Source of the DNA: Bolinopsis microptera
Taxonomy: Eukaryota; Ctenophora; Tentaculata; Lobata; Bolinopsidae
NCBI RefSeq assembly: GCF_026151205.1
Contig: NC_087080.1
Coordinates: 12,571,837-12,635,836 of the forward strand
Direction of reading: 5' to 3'
DNA length: 64,000 nucleotides
The first letter of the stretch is position 1, and each line of letters opens with the position of its first letter. Under the pieces are notes generated by a model. It was not told the DNA's origin. It made no database searches and saw only the letters and a list, made by a program, of their open reading frames with translations. Positions 10,217-21,618 of the stretch are shown here, one piece after another. Position numbers and translations under genes: made by a program.

Positions 10217-11006
10217 ATTAAATTGTTGCATTTTCACGCTTAACACTTAACTATTTCAGAGAAATCAATTTTTAAAAATCGTGAAAAACTTAATTAATTA
10301 AAAATCATTCTCTTCGTTTAAATCGTCTTCATCGTCGTCTCTTTCACCTTGAGTCTGCTCACCGGTGTAGTCCCAGGTGTATGCCTCCCTCAACAGGAGT
10401 TTGAGCTTGTCAATTAAGTCTCCCTACTCTTGAATGTGAGACTAAGTTTGACTTCTAATCCTCCAGAGGGTATCGGCGATCGGCGTGGTTTTGGATCCTC
10501 GACAGTTCCAGATATCTCACCACCATGGTTGATAAAATAGTGACATATCTTGCTGATTTCCAATGGCACGTGTCCAACAGTTATCAGTCTTGCCAATAGC
10601 ACTCCACGCCCTTCCTTTATCCTTTTTACAAAGCAAGCATACCTATCATGCTGGAGAGAATCTGGGTCTGTTTACAGTTACTATCTCACCGTTATAGATG
10701 TCCGGCCAAGTCGTCACTCAGTATTTTCTATTCAGTAATTTTTATACTAAGTAACTTTCTATTTACCTGAGGAATACGTATCCTTGTCTCACAAAACACT
10801 TGGAGGACTTCGCCGCTTCGACGCGCCGCGCGAACTAGCATTCTTGCTTCGCAGAGCAACGATCTCGATGGGTTGACATTGTCAACCAAACAAAACATGT
10901 AAAACAACTTATTTGACAAATTCACTGCACCTCAAATTAGCCCTATTTAAGCCAATTACATAAAAATTAATGTGTGGGATTTTGAAATGGCGGCCACAAT
11001 TTTGGT
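10217..11006. other. Non-coding sequence
   Basis: No supported gene. It includes a GC-rich patch near 10,808-10,850 and a TTGACATTGTCAA palindrome near 10,873 resembling sequence at 9127 and 9275. Confidence 0.4.
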
Positions 11007-11055
11007 AGTACGAAAATATGGGGATTTTTTCCAAAAATCCCCAAATTTCGTACCA
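11007..11055. repeat. Short palindromic repeat, copy 2
   Basis: A TACGAAAATATGGGG stem facing CCCCAAATTTCGTACC, the same family as 10,167-10,216. Confidence 0.65.
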
Positions 11056-11547
11056 TATAAATATGTCTCGTAAGGTAATTTATTGTATACATAAAAGAGA
11101 CTTTTTGAAAATGTATTCATATAAGTATCATATAATATAAACTTTATCATAAAACCCATATATAATATCTCACAAAAAGTTTGTATGTACATGTTCACGA
11201 TTCGCTTTAGATGGCTTGAACTGAATTTTAGGGTTTTAGTTGGGGGGTAGGAAGCTCAATCTCAATTCTGAAACATGATTTTTCCGAAATTGAGATTGAG
11301 AAAATTGAGAAAATTGAGAAAATTGAAAAAATTGAAAAAATTGAAAATCTTATAAAATCATTTTTCCGTTTAACTCAGTTCACTGATCAGTCCATAATGT
11401 TCCGATTACTGTTAAAATTACGCATACAGGAGTACAATAATCTGTATGTATCGCTGTTACTAGGACATTATAGATGATAAAATTGACTCTGGTAGCAACC
11501 ATGATCAAAAAACTTAATAAAATTCAGTACTTAGACACTGTAAGACC

Positions 11548-14500
11548 AGATGGATCATCCTCCTCCTCCTCATCCTCCTCCTCCTTCTCCCCATCCTCCT
11601 CAGTCCTTCTCTTCACAGTCCTCTTCAACCTCCTCCTCTTCCGTCCTACGCATCCTCCTCCCCTCAGTCCTCCTCAGTCATCACATGTACAATACCTTCT
11701 CAGTCCTCCTTCTCCCCATCCTCATCAAAACGGACTAAAACGGACAAAAACTGTTACGATAATAACATTTACATCCTCCTTCCCTCCTCCTCCTCCTCCT
11801 CCTCCTCCTCCTCCTCCTCCTCCCCCTCCTCCTCCTCCTCCTCCTACTCCTCCTCCTCCTCCTCCTCCTCCTCCTCCTCCTCCTCCTCCTCCTCCTCCTC
11901 CTCCTACTCCTCCTCCTCCTTCTCCTCCTCCTCCTCCTCCTCCTCCTCATTTCTCCTCCTCATTTCTCCTCCTCCTTATCGTCCTTCTCAGTCCTCCTAC
12001 TCATCCTCCTCCTCATCCTCCTCTTTATCAGTCCTCCTCCTCCTCAGTCCTCCTCAACCTCTTCCCCCTCCTCCTCAGTCCTCCTCCTCCTCCTCCTCCA
12101 CCTCTTCCTCCTCCACCTCCTCCTCCTCCTCCTCCTCCTCCTCCTCATCCTCCTCCTCCTCCTCCTCCTCCTTCTCATTTCTCCTCCTCCTTATCGTCCT
12201 TCTCAGTCCTCCTACTCATCCTCCTCCTCATCCTCCTCTTTATCAGCCCTCCTCCTCCTCAGTCCTCCTCAACCTTTTCCCCCTCCTCCTCAGTCCTCCT
12301 CCTCCTCCTCCTCCTCCACCTCCTCCTCCACCTCCTCCTTCTCCTCCTCCTCCTCCTCCTACTCCTCCTCCTCCTCCTCCTCCTCCTCCTCCTCCTCCTC
12401 CTCCTCAGTTCTTCTCCTCCTTATCATCCTTTTCAGTCCTCCTACTCATCCTCCTCCTCATCCTCATCTTAATCAGTCCTCCTCCTTACGGACATATCAT
12501 TTAGATGCTTCCTCCCCCTCCTTCTCCCCTCCTCCCCCTCCTCCTTCTCCTCCTTCCCCTCCTCCTCCTCCTATTTAGTCCTCCTCCTCAGTCCTCCTCC
12601 TCCTCAGTCCTCCTCATCCTCAGTCCTCCTCATCCTCCTCCTCCTCATCCTCCACAGTCCTCCTCAACCTCCTCCTCTTCAGTCCTCCTAATCATCCTCC
12701 TCCCCTCAGTCCTCCTCAGTCATCACATGTACGATACCTTCTCAGTCCTCCTTCTCCCCATCCTCATCAAAAACGGACTAAAACGGACAAAAACTGTTAT
12801 GATAATAACATTTAAATCCTCCTTTCCCCCTCCTTCTCCTCCTCCTCCTCCTCCTCCTCCTCCTCCTCCTCCTCCTCCTCAGTTCTTCTCCTCCTTATCA
12901 TCCTTCTCAGTCCTCCTACTCATCCTCCTCCTCATCCTCCTCTTTATCAGTCCTCCTCAACCTCTTCCCCCTCCTCCTCAGTCCTTCTTTTCCTCAGACC
13001 TTCTCAACCTTCTCCTCTCCAGTCCTCCTACTTTTCCTCCTCCTCCTCAGTCCTCGCATGTACAGTACATTCTCAGTCCTCCTTCTCCCCACCCTCATCC
13101 TCCTCTTCCTCCTCAAAAAACGGACAGAAACGGACGTAAATCGACATAAACGGACAAAAACTGTTACGATAATAACATTTAGATCCTCCTTCTCCCCTCC
13201 TCCCCCTCCTCCTCATCAGTCCTCCTCCTCAGTTCTCCTCCTCCTTAACATCCTTCTCAGGCCTCCTACTAATCCTCCTCTTTATCAGTCCTCCTTCTCC
13301 TCAGTCCTCCTCTACCTCTTCCCCCTCCTCCTCAGTCCTCCTTTTCCTCAGACCTTCTCAACCTCCTCCTCTCCAGTCCTCCTACGCATCCTCCTCCTCC
13401 TCAGTCCTTCTCAGTCCTTGCATGTACACTGTACAGTACATTCTCAGTCCTCCTTATCCCCACCCTCATCCTCCTCCTCCTCAAAAACGGACAGAAACAG
13501 ACGTAAATGATCATAAACGGACAAAAACTGTTACGGAAATAACATGTAGATGCTTCCTCCTCCTTTCCCCTCCTCCCTTTCCTCTTCCTCAGTCCTCCTC
13601 CTCCTAAGTCCTCCTCCTCAGTCCTCTTCCTCCTCAGTCATCGTTCTCAGTCCCCCTCCTCCCCATCCTCATCCTCTTCCTCCTCAGTCCTCCTTCTCCT
13701 CAGTCATTCTCCTTCTCCTCCTCCTTTTCCTCCTCAGTCCTCTTCCTTTTCAGTCCTACTGATCCTCCTCAGTGTTCGTACTCCTCAGTCCCATTCCGTC
13801 CTTCTTTTCCTCTTTATCCTCCTTCTCCCCAGTTCTCCCCTCCTCCACTTCTTCCTCAGTCCTCCTCTTCCTCAGTCCTCCTCCTCTTCAGTCATCCTCT
13901 TCCTCCTCAGTCCTTGTATGTACGACACATTCTCAGTTCTACTCTTCTTCAGTTTTCTCCCTTCTCTTCCCCCTTCTCCTCCTCAGTCCTCAATCCTTAT
14001 TCTCCTCCTCAGTCTTTCTCAGTCCTCCTCTTCTTCGGTCTTTCTACTCATCCTCCTCCTCTTCCTCTTTATCCTCCTCACCAGTTCTCCTCCTCCTTTA
14101 CCTCTTACTCAGTCCTCCTCTTCCTCAGTCATCCTCTTCCTCCTCAGTAATTGTATGTACGGCACATTCTCGGTTCTACTCTTCTTCAGTTCTTCCCCTT
14201 CTCTTCCTCCTTCTCCTCCTCAGGCCTCAATCCTCATCCTCCTCCTCAGTCTTTCTCAGTCCTCCTCCTCCTCCTCCCCCTCTTCGGTCCTCCTACTCAT
14301 CCTCCTCCTCTTCCCATTCATCCTCCTCCTCCCCAGTCCTCCTCCTCCTCCATCTCTTCCATGGTCCTCCTCTTCTTCTGTCCTCCTCCTCCTCTGTCCT
14401 TGTATGTGCGACACATTCTCAGTTCTACTCTTCTTCAGTTCTCTCCCTTCTCTTCCTCTTCCTCTTCCTCTTCCTCTTCCTCTTCCTCCTCCTCCTCCTC

Positions 14501-15038
14501 CTCCTCCTCCTCCTCCTCCTCAATCCTCATCCTCATCCTCAGTCTTTCTCAGTCCTCCTCCTCCTCCTCTTCAGTCCTCCTACTCATCCTCCTCCTCTTC
14601 TCTTCATCCTCCTTCTCCCCAGTCCTCCTCCTCCTCCACCTCTTCCTCGGTCCTCCTCTTCTTCAGTCCTCCTCCTCCTCAGTCCTTGTATATAAGACAC
14701 ATTCTCAGTTCTACTCTTCCTCTGTCTTCTTCCTCCTCTTCCTCCTCCTCCTCCTCAATCCTCATCCTACTACTTATACTCGGTCCTCCTCAGTCCTCCT
14801 CCTCCTCCTCCCCAAACCTCATCCTCCTCAGTCCTCCCCCTTCTCCTCAGTCCTCCTCCTCCTCTTCCTTCTCCTCAGTCCTCCTTCTCCAGAGTCCTCA
14901 TTGTCCTCCTCCTCTTCTTCCTCCTCAGTCCTCCTCCACTTCCACCTCCTCCTCCTCCTCAGTCCTCCTCCTCCTCAGTCCTCCTCAGTCCTCCTCAGTG
15001 CCGTCTTCCTCCTCAGTACTCCTCCTCCTCATTTTCTA
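11548..15038. repeat. 3.5-kb TCC/CCT polypyrimidine satellite-like tract
   Basis: The plus strand is almost entirely C and T (TCC, TCCTCC, CAGTCCTCC units), with purine-rich GGA repeats on the other strand. Apparent long Pro/Ser/Leu frames across it are artefacts of the repeat. Within the tract a purine-containing module with ACGGACAAAAACTGTTACGA is repeated at about 11,729, 12,768, 13,118, 13,483 and (divergent) 15,039. A CATTCTCAGTTCTACTCTTC module recurs about every 240-290 bp at 13,928, 14,165, 14,413 and 14,700, so there is higher-order structure. Such tracts can form H-DNA and G-quadruplex. Confidence 0.9.
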
Positions 15039-15250
15039 AAAACGGACAAAATCGAACGGACAAAAACAAACATGAGCCCTGAAATCTCTCTGAAAGTTAT
15101 ATTAATGATATATTTGTGTAACAAGGCTGTCTCAACCTTTACTTTTTTTTATATATCTTGTCACCACTCCTGGAGTAATGGATATTATATCTTTATTTCA
15201 ATAAATATAATAATCAATAAAATGGAATAGAATCTTGTCTTCTATTCAGC

Positions 15251-15775
15251 TCACTCTTCTAAAAGCTCTCCCTCTACATTCTCAACCTCATTCTCAACAT
15301 CATCATCTTCCTCATCTTCCTCATCAACATCATCACCCCTGTCTTCATCATTGGTGGTGTGTGCAAGATTGAGGTCGAGTTCGTCAACAGGTATTGCTTT
15401 CTCATAATACCGTCCTCTAGCTCTGTGTCCTCTCACTGCTATCAAAACTGTTTTAAGTAGCTCAAACCTCAAACGATGTCTTAGATTCGCCATGATGAGG
15501 CTTTTGTCCCGGCTGGTCTTGGCTGCCAGAAGTGTAGCTACTCTTTTAAGGAACATGGTAGCCTGTGGGCTCATACCTCCGTTGGTAGAGAATACAAGAC
15601 CATTGCAGGTTCCTTTTTCAATCTTTACACAGCGGTCTCCATATTTCCTTTCTTTCTCTCTCTCTCTCATGCTTACTGTACAACTTTTCTGGGGTGTCTT
15701 GATTAGTGTTGGATTTGGCTCCGGGCTGTAAAACCCTAATATCAAAAAATGCCATCTCCATCGGTGACCACAGAC
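15251..15775 (-). pseudogene. Remnant of a repeat-associated protein (LVFSTxGGM...FLKR family)
   Basis: The minus strand encodes LVFSTNGGMSPQATMFLKR and LRHRLRFELLKTVLIAVRGH, blocks I recognise from C-terminal regions of repetitive, mobile-element-linked proteins in cnidarian, mollusc and fish genomes. An acidic Asp/Glu tail follows, ending at 15,251. Upstream, in a different frame, MAFFDIRVLQPGAKSN (about 15,700-15,760) matches the region that normally precedes these blocks. The copy therefore carries a frameshift near 15,660 and is truncated. The function of the family is not known to me. Confidence 0.55.
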
Positions 15776-16160
15776 CTCTAGCTAGTCTCAACCTTTACTA
15801 GTTACTATTTCCTTCGAAATAGCTCAAAATGAATTTTTGATTTTTCTGTTATGGTTAAAGTAAATTTTTGAAAAAAACAAAAAACAAAAAAACGTTATCT
15901 CCCCCTTATACATTACCTACTAACAATCATATCTGTCCCCTTTAGCAAAACCATGGGTCGTTCACGTGATGATTACTTTGATCATATTTTACCTAATCAT
16001 TTCTACTATTTAATATTATGCATGCGTTTTATTGCTCAGCAGCTGTTCAAAAGGATCAAACTCAAATATAAGATAATTAATCATTTCACAGTAATAAGTT
16101 TGAAACATGTTTTCATTATACATTTAACTCGTGTATGATTTAGTTACTTGGAGAGATAAA
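15776..16160. other. Non-coding sequence
   Basis: AT-rich sequence with poly-A runs near 15,870-15,890. I see nothing else in it. Confidence 0.4.
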
Positions 16161-16479
16161 GATGTCCATTTTTCAATTTTCTCAATTTTCTCAATTCTGA
16201 AACACGATTTTTCCAAAATTGAGATTGAGAAGATTGAGCTTCCTACCCCCCTTAGTTCTTTTTGGTTATAAAGCAACGGTGACCGACAACTAGGAACCTC
16301 TCATTTCGGCCTCCCACAGGTATCACATCACATGGCCCAATCAGTGACGTATCATTTGTGATGTGATCCATATCATATTATAACCATCCTAACAGCCGGA
16401 CAACCAAGAACCTGGGTAGGGTTCACATGACAGTTTAGTAAGTAGCTGTGTATTATGAAGTATATTAAGAAGTGTTTGA

Positions 16480-16620
16480 GCTCTCGGTATGTGTTCACAT
16501 TACGGACGTGAGCCGGGTCCGAATGGGGCTGGTTCGCGTATCCAAGGATGTGAGCCGGGTCCGAAAGGGCCTGGTTCTCGTATCCAAGGATGTGAGCCGA
16601 GCATGCAATGGGAGTGATAC
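16480..16620. repeat. ~55-bp tandem repeat, 2-3 units, in the LINE 5' region
   Basis: GATGTGAGCCGGGTCCGAA and GGTTCTCGTATCCAAGGATG recur two to three times. Tandem repeats are common in LINE 5' UTRs, where they can carry promoter activity; that role here is inference. Confidence 0.6.
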
Positions 16621-16891
16621 GAGACACACAATCACAAGTGCAAGAGTTTATCAGCTGTTAATATATAACCGCACTTCTGGTATATATACTGAAACGTGAA
16701 CATGAAGAGTATCGGTTTCAATTCAACATGCCTGCTTTCTCCAAATTCATCGAAGGACAGAGAGGATCTCAACAGCTGGTGGATGGTTGTGGTAGATTAT
16801 TTCGAGAAAACCTACCTTGGGTCAGTAACTGTCGACAGTGAGGAAAGGGTTCCTCCCAAGTTTCCTTTGACGTTCTGGAATCACTATTATT

Positions 16892-17806
16892 GTGGAGAAC
16901 ATAAACGGCACAAAAGATGACCTTCAGTCAATGAGGAAGATTCTGAACGACCTTAGTCAAAATGGAGTAGATATCATGAAGAAATCGGTGGAAGACATGG
17001 GGAGCTACTACAATAGTGTCTTCTGCGATGAAACAAGGGAGCACATTAAAGACATCCACGCGTATGTAACACACCAAATGTGCGAGGTCGCAATTCAAAC
17101 TGACCCTTTGATAAAAGAAATAGCAGCGTTAGGAGACCAACCGAACCTAGCCTCGCCTTCGCCCAAATTTGGTTTCCCCGATCCAATAAAGCCCTCCCTG
17201 AAAGTCTTGGTCGAAAGTGGGCAACCCATCAACGTTTGGCTTGTTACCGATTCAATTATGAGACACATTGATGAGTCATGCTTGGAATTTAGGAAATATA
17301 GGTTGAATTTCAAAAGAATTGACTTTACATGTAGTGAATCACTGACCGGTGAATACATGATGGGGAGCAAAATACCAACAGAGAAGCCTCAACTAATATA
17401 TGTACATCTCGGCATCAATGATATACACAAAGGAGAGGACATTACCAAAATCATCGACAACTTCAAGATCTTTAATGAAATGCTAGAACTAGTATCTCCC
17501 ACCACCAGACTGGTCATCTCTTGCCCCCTACTGAACGGAAACACCTACCAGAACCGACACGTCTTTTCCTTGAGGAGATCCCTGTCCTTATTGGTCAATC
17601 AGCAGCAAGACGAGGACCCTAAAACAAAAAGGATTTTCCTTCAGAGAAATGATAAGTTCTTCATTAACACTCAGTCCACTTCTAAGCAGAACTTGATGTA
17701 CTTCCGCGATAATCTCCATCTATCAGAAAGAGGAATGCATGCAATCACCAACACCATGAGAGACACCCTCGACAAGATCTTCAGGGAGTTTGAGCTTCCA
17801 GTCTAA
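16892..17806 (+). CDS. LINE ORF1 protein with SGNH/esterase-like domain
   Basis: About 300 residues. The reading frame opens at GTG (16,892) and the first ATG is at 16,931, so the true start is uncertain. An N-terminal helical part is followed from about residue 115 by an SGNH-hydrolase-like fold: VWLVTDSIM (block I position, with T-D-S), VHLGINDIHKG (block III, G-x-N-D) and DNLHLSERG (block V, D-x-x-H). Esterase-type ORF1 proteins are known from CR1-group LINEs and are thought to act in RNP-membrane or lipid interaction. An alternative frame upstream (ATG 16,728) encodes only 37 residues before a stop. ORF2 starts 50 bp downstream. Confidence 0.75.
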   Translation: MENINGTKDDLQSMRKILNDLSQNGVDIMKKSVEDMGSYYNSVFCDETREHIKDIHAYVTHQMCEVAIQTDPLIKEIAALGDQPNLASPSPKFGFPDPIKPSLKVLVESGQPINVWLVTDSIMRHIDESCLEFRKYRLNFKRIDFTCSESLTGEYMMGSKIPTEKPQLIYVHLGINDIHKGEDITKIIDNFKIFNEMLELVSPTTRLVISCPLLNGNTYQNRHVFSLRRSLSLLVNQQQDEDPKTKRIFLQRNDKFFINTQSTSKQNLMYFRDNLHLSERGMHAITNTMRDTLDKIFREFELPV

Positions 17807-17856
17807 ATTTTAGTCTTCAAATCATGACCACCAACCCAACCTCTTGAAAAAATACT

Positions 17857-20800
17857 ATGAATCTACAATCCAAAATTATAAGCTGGAACATCCAATCAAC
17901 AAATACAACTTTTGGCTCTAAGTTTGATGACCCTCAATTTTGTGCCGTCTTTGACAAGTTTCCTATTGTCTGCCTTCAAGAAATAAGACAACCTGTCAAA
18001 CACTCGGGTTACAGGTCCTTCAATAAAACCCGCCGGGACAAAAAACATGGTGGCGTATGCATAATGGTCCAAAACGAAATATCCAAAGGCGTTAAACTTG
18101 AAAAATCCACAATTGAAGATGTTGTTGCCTGTAAACTTGACAAAAATTACTTTGGCGTAGAGAATGATATATTCATTGTTAACTCATACATTAAGCCAGC
18201 TAACACTTCCTCTAAAAACTCAAATATTTCGGGCTTTGACACCATCCGTGAACTGGACCAATTTCTCAATGTTCTTTTAAGTAAAGGTGATGTCATTACT
18301 TGTGGTGACTTCAACTCGCGTATCGGCCATGACATTGACTTTATCAAAGAGGACAAATGTGGCTACGAGAGCTTCATTCCCCTGCCAGAAGACTACACCC
18401 CACAAGAACTTCCAACCAGGAACTCAAAGGACAAAAAGTCGAACAATTACAAAAGACCCTTTCTAGAAATGCTTGTCAATAATGAACTCCATATTCTCAA
18501 TGGGAGAACTTTAGGAGACTCATATGGTGACTTCACTTGTATTCAGACCAGCGGTGCCAGCGTTGTTGACTACTTTATTATATCACCAAACTGCAGTAAG
18601 TATCTAAGTCATATGACAATCCAGCCGTTCACTTGCTTTTCTGATCATAAACCACTACTCCTGGCACTCAACTTCTCTCCTTCCAACACTCTTGTAAACA
18701 CAAAGGCACTCCATGAAACTTACGCTCGAGCCCCACTTCGTTACAAAATAACTCCTGATAGCCTTTCAAGCTTACGGGATACAATGATGGACCCACTTGT
18801 GGAAGAATGTTCCAAAAGCCTCTTAGAAACAGATTATCCCGAAGATCTCCTAGGTACATACAAATTAAACGAAGATATCACAGTACACTTGAACAAAATA
18901 GCAGACAGATGTCTCCAAAAGACCAAACATCCCAAAATAACCAAAAAGGGATCAATAAATAAACAACCCTGGTTCACACAAGCCACCAGAGAAGCTAAAA
19001 TATCTTGTACTCGTGCAGCTCAAATTGTTTCTGATTTCCCCAATAGCGATTATCTTCGAAAAAATTTTTACCAAGTAAAAAATACGTACAAAAGTTTAAT
19101 TGACCGTACAAAAAACAAATATCTTGACAAATTGAATACAGATATTGAAACTGGAAAAATTCTTAACTGGAAACAATTCAAAAAACTGAAAAAATTTAAA
19201 GGAAGAGTTGACAAATTTGATTGCCATGACATGGACAACTTTCAAAAATTCTTTGGTAAACTTTATGCCAATGCACATAGCACCATAACTGTAGAGAATA
19301 AGGAAGAAATGCTTCAAAATGCAGAGGCTATTAACAATAATTTCCAACCATCCCCTGCACAATCAATACTCAATGGCCAGATCTCTGTGGACGAAATATC
19401 TACTGCGATCTCTTCACTCAAAAACGGCAAAAGTTCCTCGGAGGATATGATATGTAATGAAATACTGAAGACCTTGTCCACAACAAACACACAACTCCTT
19501 TGCAAAGTCTTTAACCGCTGTTTGGACACTGGAACTTACCCATGGAACAACAGCATTATTACACCCCTACACAAAAAAGGCGACAAAGATAATCCAGACA
19601 ATTACAGAGCAGTTGCTGTGAGTAGTATAATCGGAAAACTATTTTCGACCATCATGTTAAACAGGATAATCAAGTTCAAAAATGAATACAACCCGGACCC
19701 CATAAATCAACTTGGCTTCGCTAAAGGAGCTCAAACATATGACCACATACTCACACTCAACACCATTACGTCTAAATACAAAAAGCTCAAGGTTCCCGTC
19801 TATGCTGTTTTTGTGGACTTCCGGAAGGCCTTCGACTCTGTTTGCCGTGAAGCTCTTTTCTTAAAATTAGCTAAACTAGGTATCACTGGCAAAACATTTA
19901 ATGTTCTTAAACATATGTATAAAAATTCCACTGGCCAGATAAAACTATCTGGATTTGTCAGCGAAAAATTTGATATCAATAAAGGAACTGAACAGGGTCA
20001 TCCACTTTCCCCTGATCTATTTAAGATATACATCAGAGATCTTTCCCCTCGACTAGAATATGATAACTGTCCGAAACTAATGAACCAACTTATCAGTCAC
20101 TTACTATGGGCAGATGATCTGATACTCTTGGCACTGGACCCCAAAACCCTCCAAAAGCAACTCGATGCTTTGAACAATTTCTGCTTGGAATGGGGCGTCG
20201 AAATTAATGCAGATAAAACTAAACTCATGAAATTTAATGCCCGTTTTGATACTTATCAGCCGGTTCCCCTCAAAATTGGTGATCACTTGTTAGAAGAAGT
20301 CGAGTCATACTGCTATCTAGGAATCGAAATACACAAATCCGGCACATTCACAAATGCCCGAACTGAGCTCAAAAAGAAAGCCATGCGTGCACTTTATGCC
20401 ATGAAAAGCTCAGTAAACAAATCCAAATTATCATTCCGCTCTCTAACAACACTCTTTGATGGTCTTATTAAACCTATCGTTCTTTACGGAGCGCCTATTT
20501 ACACACCTAACATGGCTATCATAAAACACATAACAAAACAAGTCGATCTCAATATGGATGCCGACACAAAAACAAAATTTCAAACTAGTATCCTCAAGAA
20601 AATTAGCCTTCTGAACAGCGAAAAAGTTCACCTTCACTTTCTTAAATGGTCACTGGGGGTAAATCGTAAAGCCAGCAACGCAGGCGTCTGGGGTGAGTCA
20701 GGCCGCTACCCATTAATCTATGAATGTATTAACCTCACTCTCAAATATAGCCAACGTTTGAAAAATCTCAAAGATAACTCCCTTGTCTCCTTAGCTTTCA

Positions 20801-21618
20801 AAGAACAGATGAACATGAAATTGGACTGGTACAGGGGTTTGGAGCCTGTCCTCGCGCTAGACCCATGTTTCTCTACCGATCATGTCACAGCCTACCGCAC
20901 ACTCAAAAACAATCACTCCAAGTTACTTTTCGAAAGAAACCCGAGTATCGCAAAACCACCAAAAGAGGACTTTCTTATTCACAACGGTTTCAAGAAACGA
21001 ATTCCTCCTCAATCAACACAACCCATCGGGAGTAAAATATTCACACCACACGTCATTACTAAAACTTTGAAATGTAACTTTAGAGAATATTGGGGGTCCT
21101 GTATCAACACTTCTCGGAAATTAGAATTCTATCGTGACCTAAAATCCAAATTTAACAAAGAGTATTACCTAGATAGTGTCATTAAATATGCAGACCGTGC
21201 TAATATCACAAGACTGCGGATCAGTGCACATCGACTCGAAATTGAACTTGGCCGATATAATCAAACTCCACGTGACGAGCGAATATGCTCCTGGTGCAAT
21301 ATAGTCTTAGGTTCTGGTATTATTGAGAATGAAGACCACTTCCTTAACCATTGTGATCTTAACGCTGCATCGAGGCGAAAAGTCCTAGACAAGATCCAGT
21401 CACTCATATCAAATCCAATCAAACCGTCTGCGACATCTTATTCTGTTCACAATGTCATCCCTGGAGCAAACGTTCTCAAACTCATCAGCAACAACAGTGA
21501 AATCATTGAACTTATCACGAACGAAAGTCAAGTCCACCTCACGAGAGTCGTTGCTAGGTTTGCCACTACGTGTTTTAACAACCGCAAGAAATTTGTTGAA
21601 TCTCTGGCCAGTACATGA
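17857..21618 (+). CDS. LINE ORF2: AP-like endonuclease and reverse transcriptase
   Basis: 1253 residues from an ATG, without a stop. Residues 1-270: exonuclease/endonuclease/phosphatase fold (SWNIQS, QEIRQP, GDFNSRIG, and a C-terminal SDHKPLL with the catalytic SDH). Residues about 500-800: RT with ITPLHKKGD, NYRAVAVSS, VDFRKAFDS (motif A), GTEQGHPLSPDLF (motif B) and WADDLILLA (motif C). Residues about 1120-1190: C-terminal Cys/His finger with CSWC and EDHFLNHCD. This is the full domain set for target-primed reverse transcription. A decayed relative lies on the minus strand at 23,560-24,260. Confidence 0.9.
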   Translation: MNLQSKIISWNIQSTNTTFGSKFDDPQFCAVFDKFPIVCLQEIRQPVKHSGYRSFNKTRRDKKHGGVCIMVQNEISKGVKLEKSTIEDVVACKLDKNYFGVENDIFIVNSYIKPANTSSKNSNISGFDTIRELDQFLNVLLSKGDVITCGDFNSRIGHDIDFIKEDKCGYESFIPLPEDYTPQELPTRNSKDKKSNNYKRPFLEMLVNNELHILNGRTLGDSYGDFTCIQTSGASVVDYFIISPNCSKYLSHMTIQPFTCFSDHKPLLLALNFSPSNTLVNTKALHETYARAPLRYKITPDSLSSLRDTMMDPLVEECSKSLLETDYPEDLLGTYKLNEDITVHLNKIADRCLQKTKHPKITKKGSINKQPWFTQATREAKISCTRAAQIVSDFPNSDYLRKNFYQVKNTYKSLIDRTKNKYLDKLNTDIETGKILNWKQFKKLKKFKGRVDKFDCHDMDNFQKFFGKLYANAHSTITVENKEEMLQNAEAINNNFQPSPAQSILNGQISVDEISTAISSLKNGKSSSEDMICNEILKTLSTTNTQLLCKVFNRCLDTGTYPWNNSIITPLHKKGDKDNPDNYRAVAVSSIIGKLFSTIMLNRIIKFKNEYNPDPINQLGFAKGAQTYDHILTLNTITSKYKKLKVPVYAVFVDFRKAFDSVCREALFLKLAKLGITGKTFNVLKHMYKNSTGQIKLSGFVSEKFDINKGTEQGHPLSPDLFKIYIRDLSPRLEYDNCPKLMNQLISHLLWADDLILLALDPKTLQKQLDALNNFCLEWGVEINADKTKLMKFNARFDTYQPVPLKIGDHLLEEVESYCYLGIEIHKSGTFTNARTELKKKAMRALYAMKSSVNKSKLSFRSLTTLFDGLIKPIVLYGAPIYTPNMAIIKHITKQVDLNMDADTKTKFQTSILKKISLLNSEKVHLHFLKWSLGVNRKASNAGVWGESGRYPLIYECINLTLKYSQRLKNLKDNSLVSLAFKEQMNMKLDWYRGLEPVLALDPCFSTDHVTAYRTLKNNHSKLLFERNPSIAKPPKEDFLIHNGFKKRIPPQSTQPIGSKIFTPHVITKTLKCNFREYWGSCINTSRKLEFYRDLKSKFNKEYYLDSVIKYADRANITRLRISAHRLEIELGRYNQTPRDERICSWCNIVLGSGIIENEDHFLNHCDLNAASRRKVLDKIQSLISNPIKPSATSYSVHNVIPGANVLKLISNNSEIIELITNESQVHLTRVVARFATTCFNNRKKFVESLAST

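Larger units (their letters stand above)
11242..16251. mobile_element. 5-kb unit bounded by 21-bp inverted repeats, holding a giant polypyrimidine array
   Basis: The first 21 bases (GGGGGGTAGGAAGCTCAATCT, 11,242-11,262) recur exactly inverted at 16,231-16,251. Just inside each end lie related (TTGAGAAAA)n-type tandem repeats and a shared CTCAATTCTGAAACA segment. This is the terminal structure expected of a DNA transposon. No transposase is visible; the interior is the CT array and one repeat-associated ORF remnant. No target-site duplication was recognised, so the mobile nature is inference. Confidence 0.55.

Noticed and set aside
11474-15230. Long Pro/Ser/Leu-rich frames of 60-373 residues on the plus strand and an Arg-rich frame on the minus strand
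   Set aside because: They are translations of the TCC/CCT repeat in every frame; no non-repeat coding content, no splice context.
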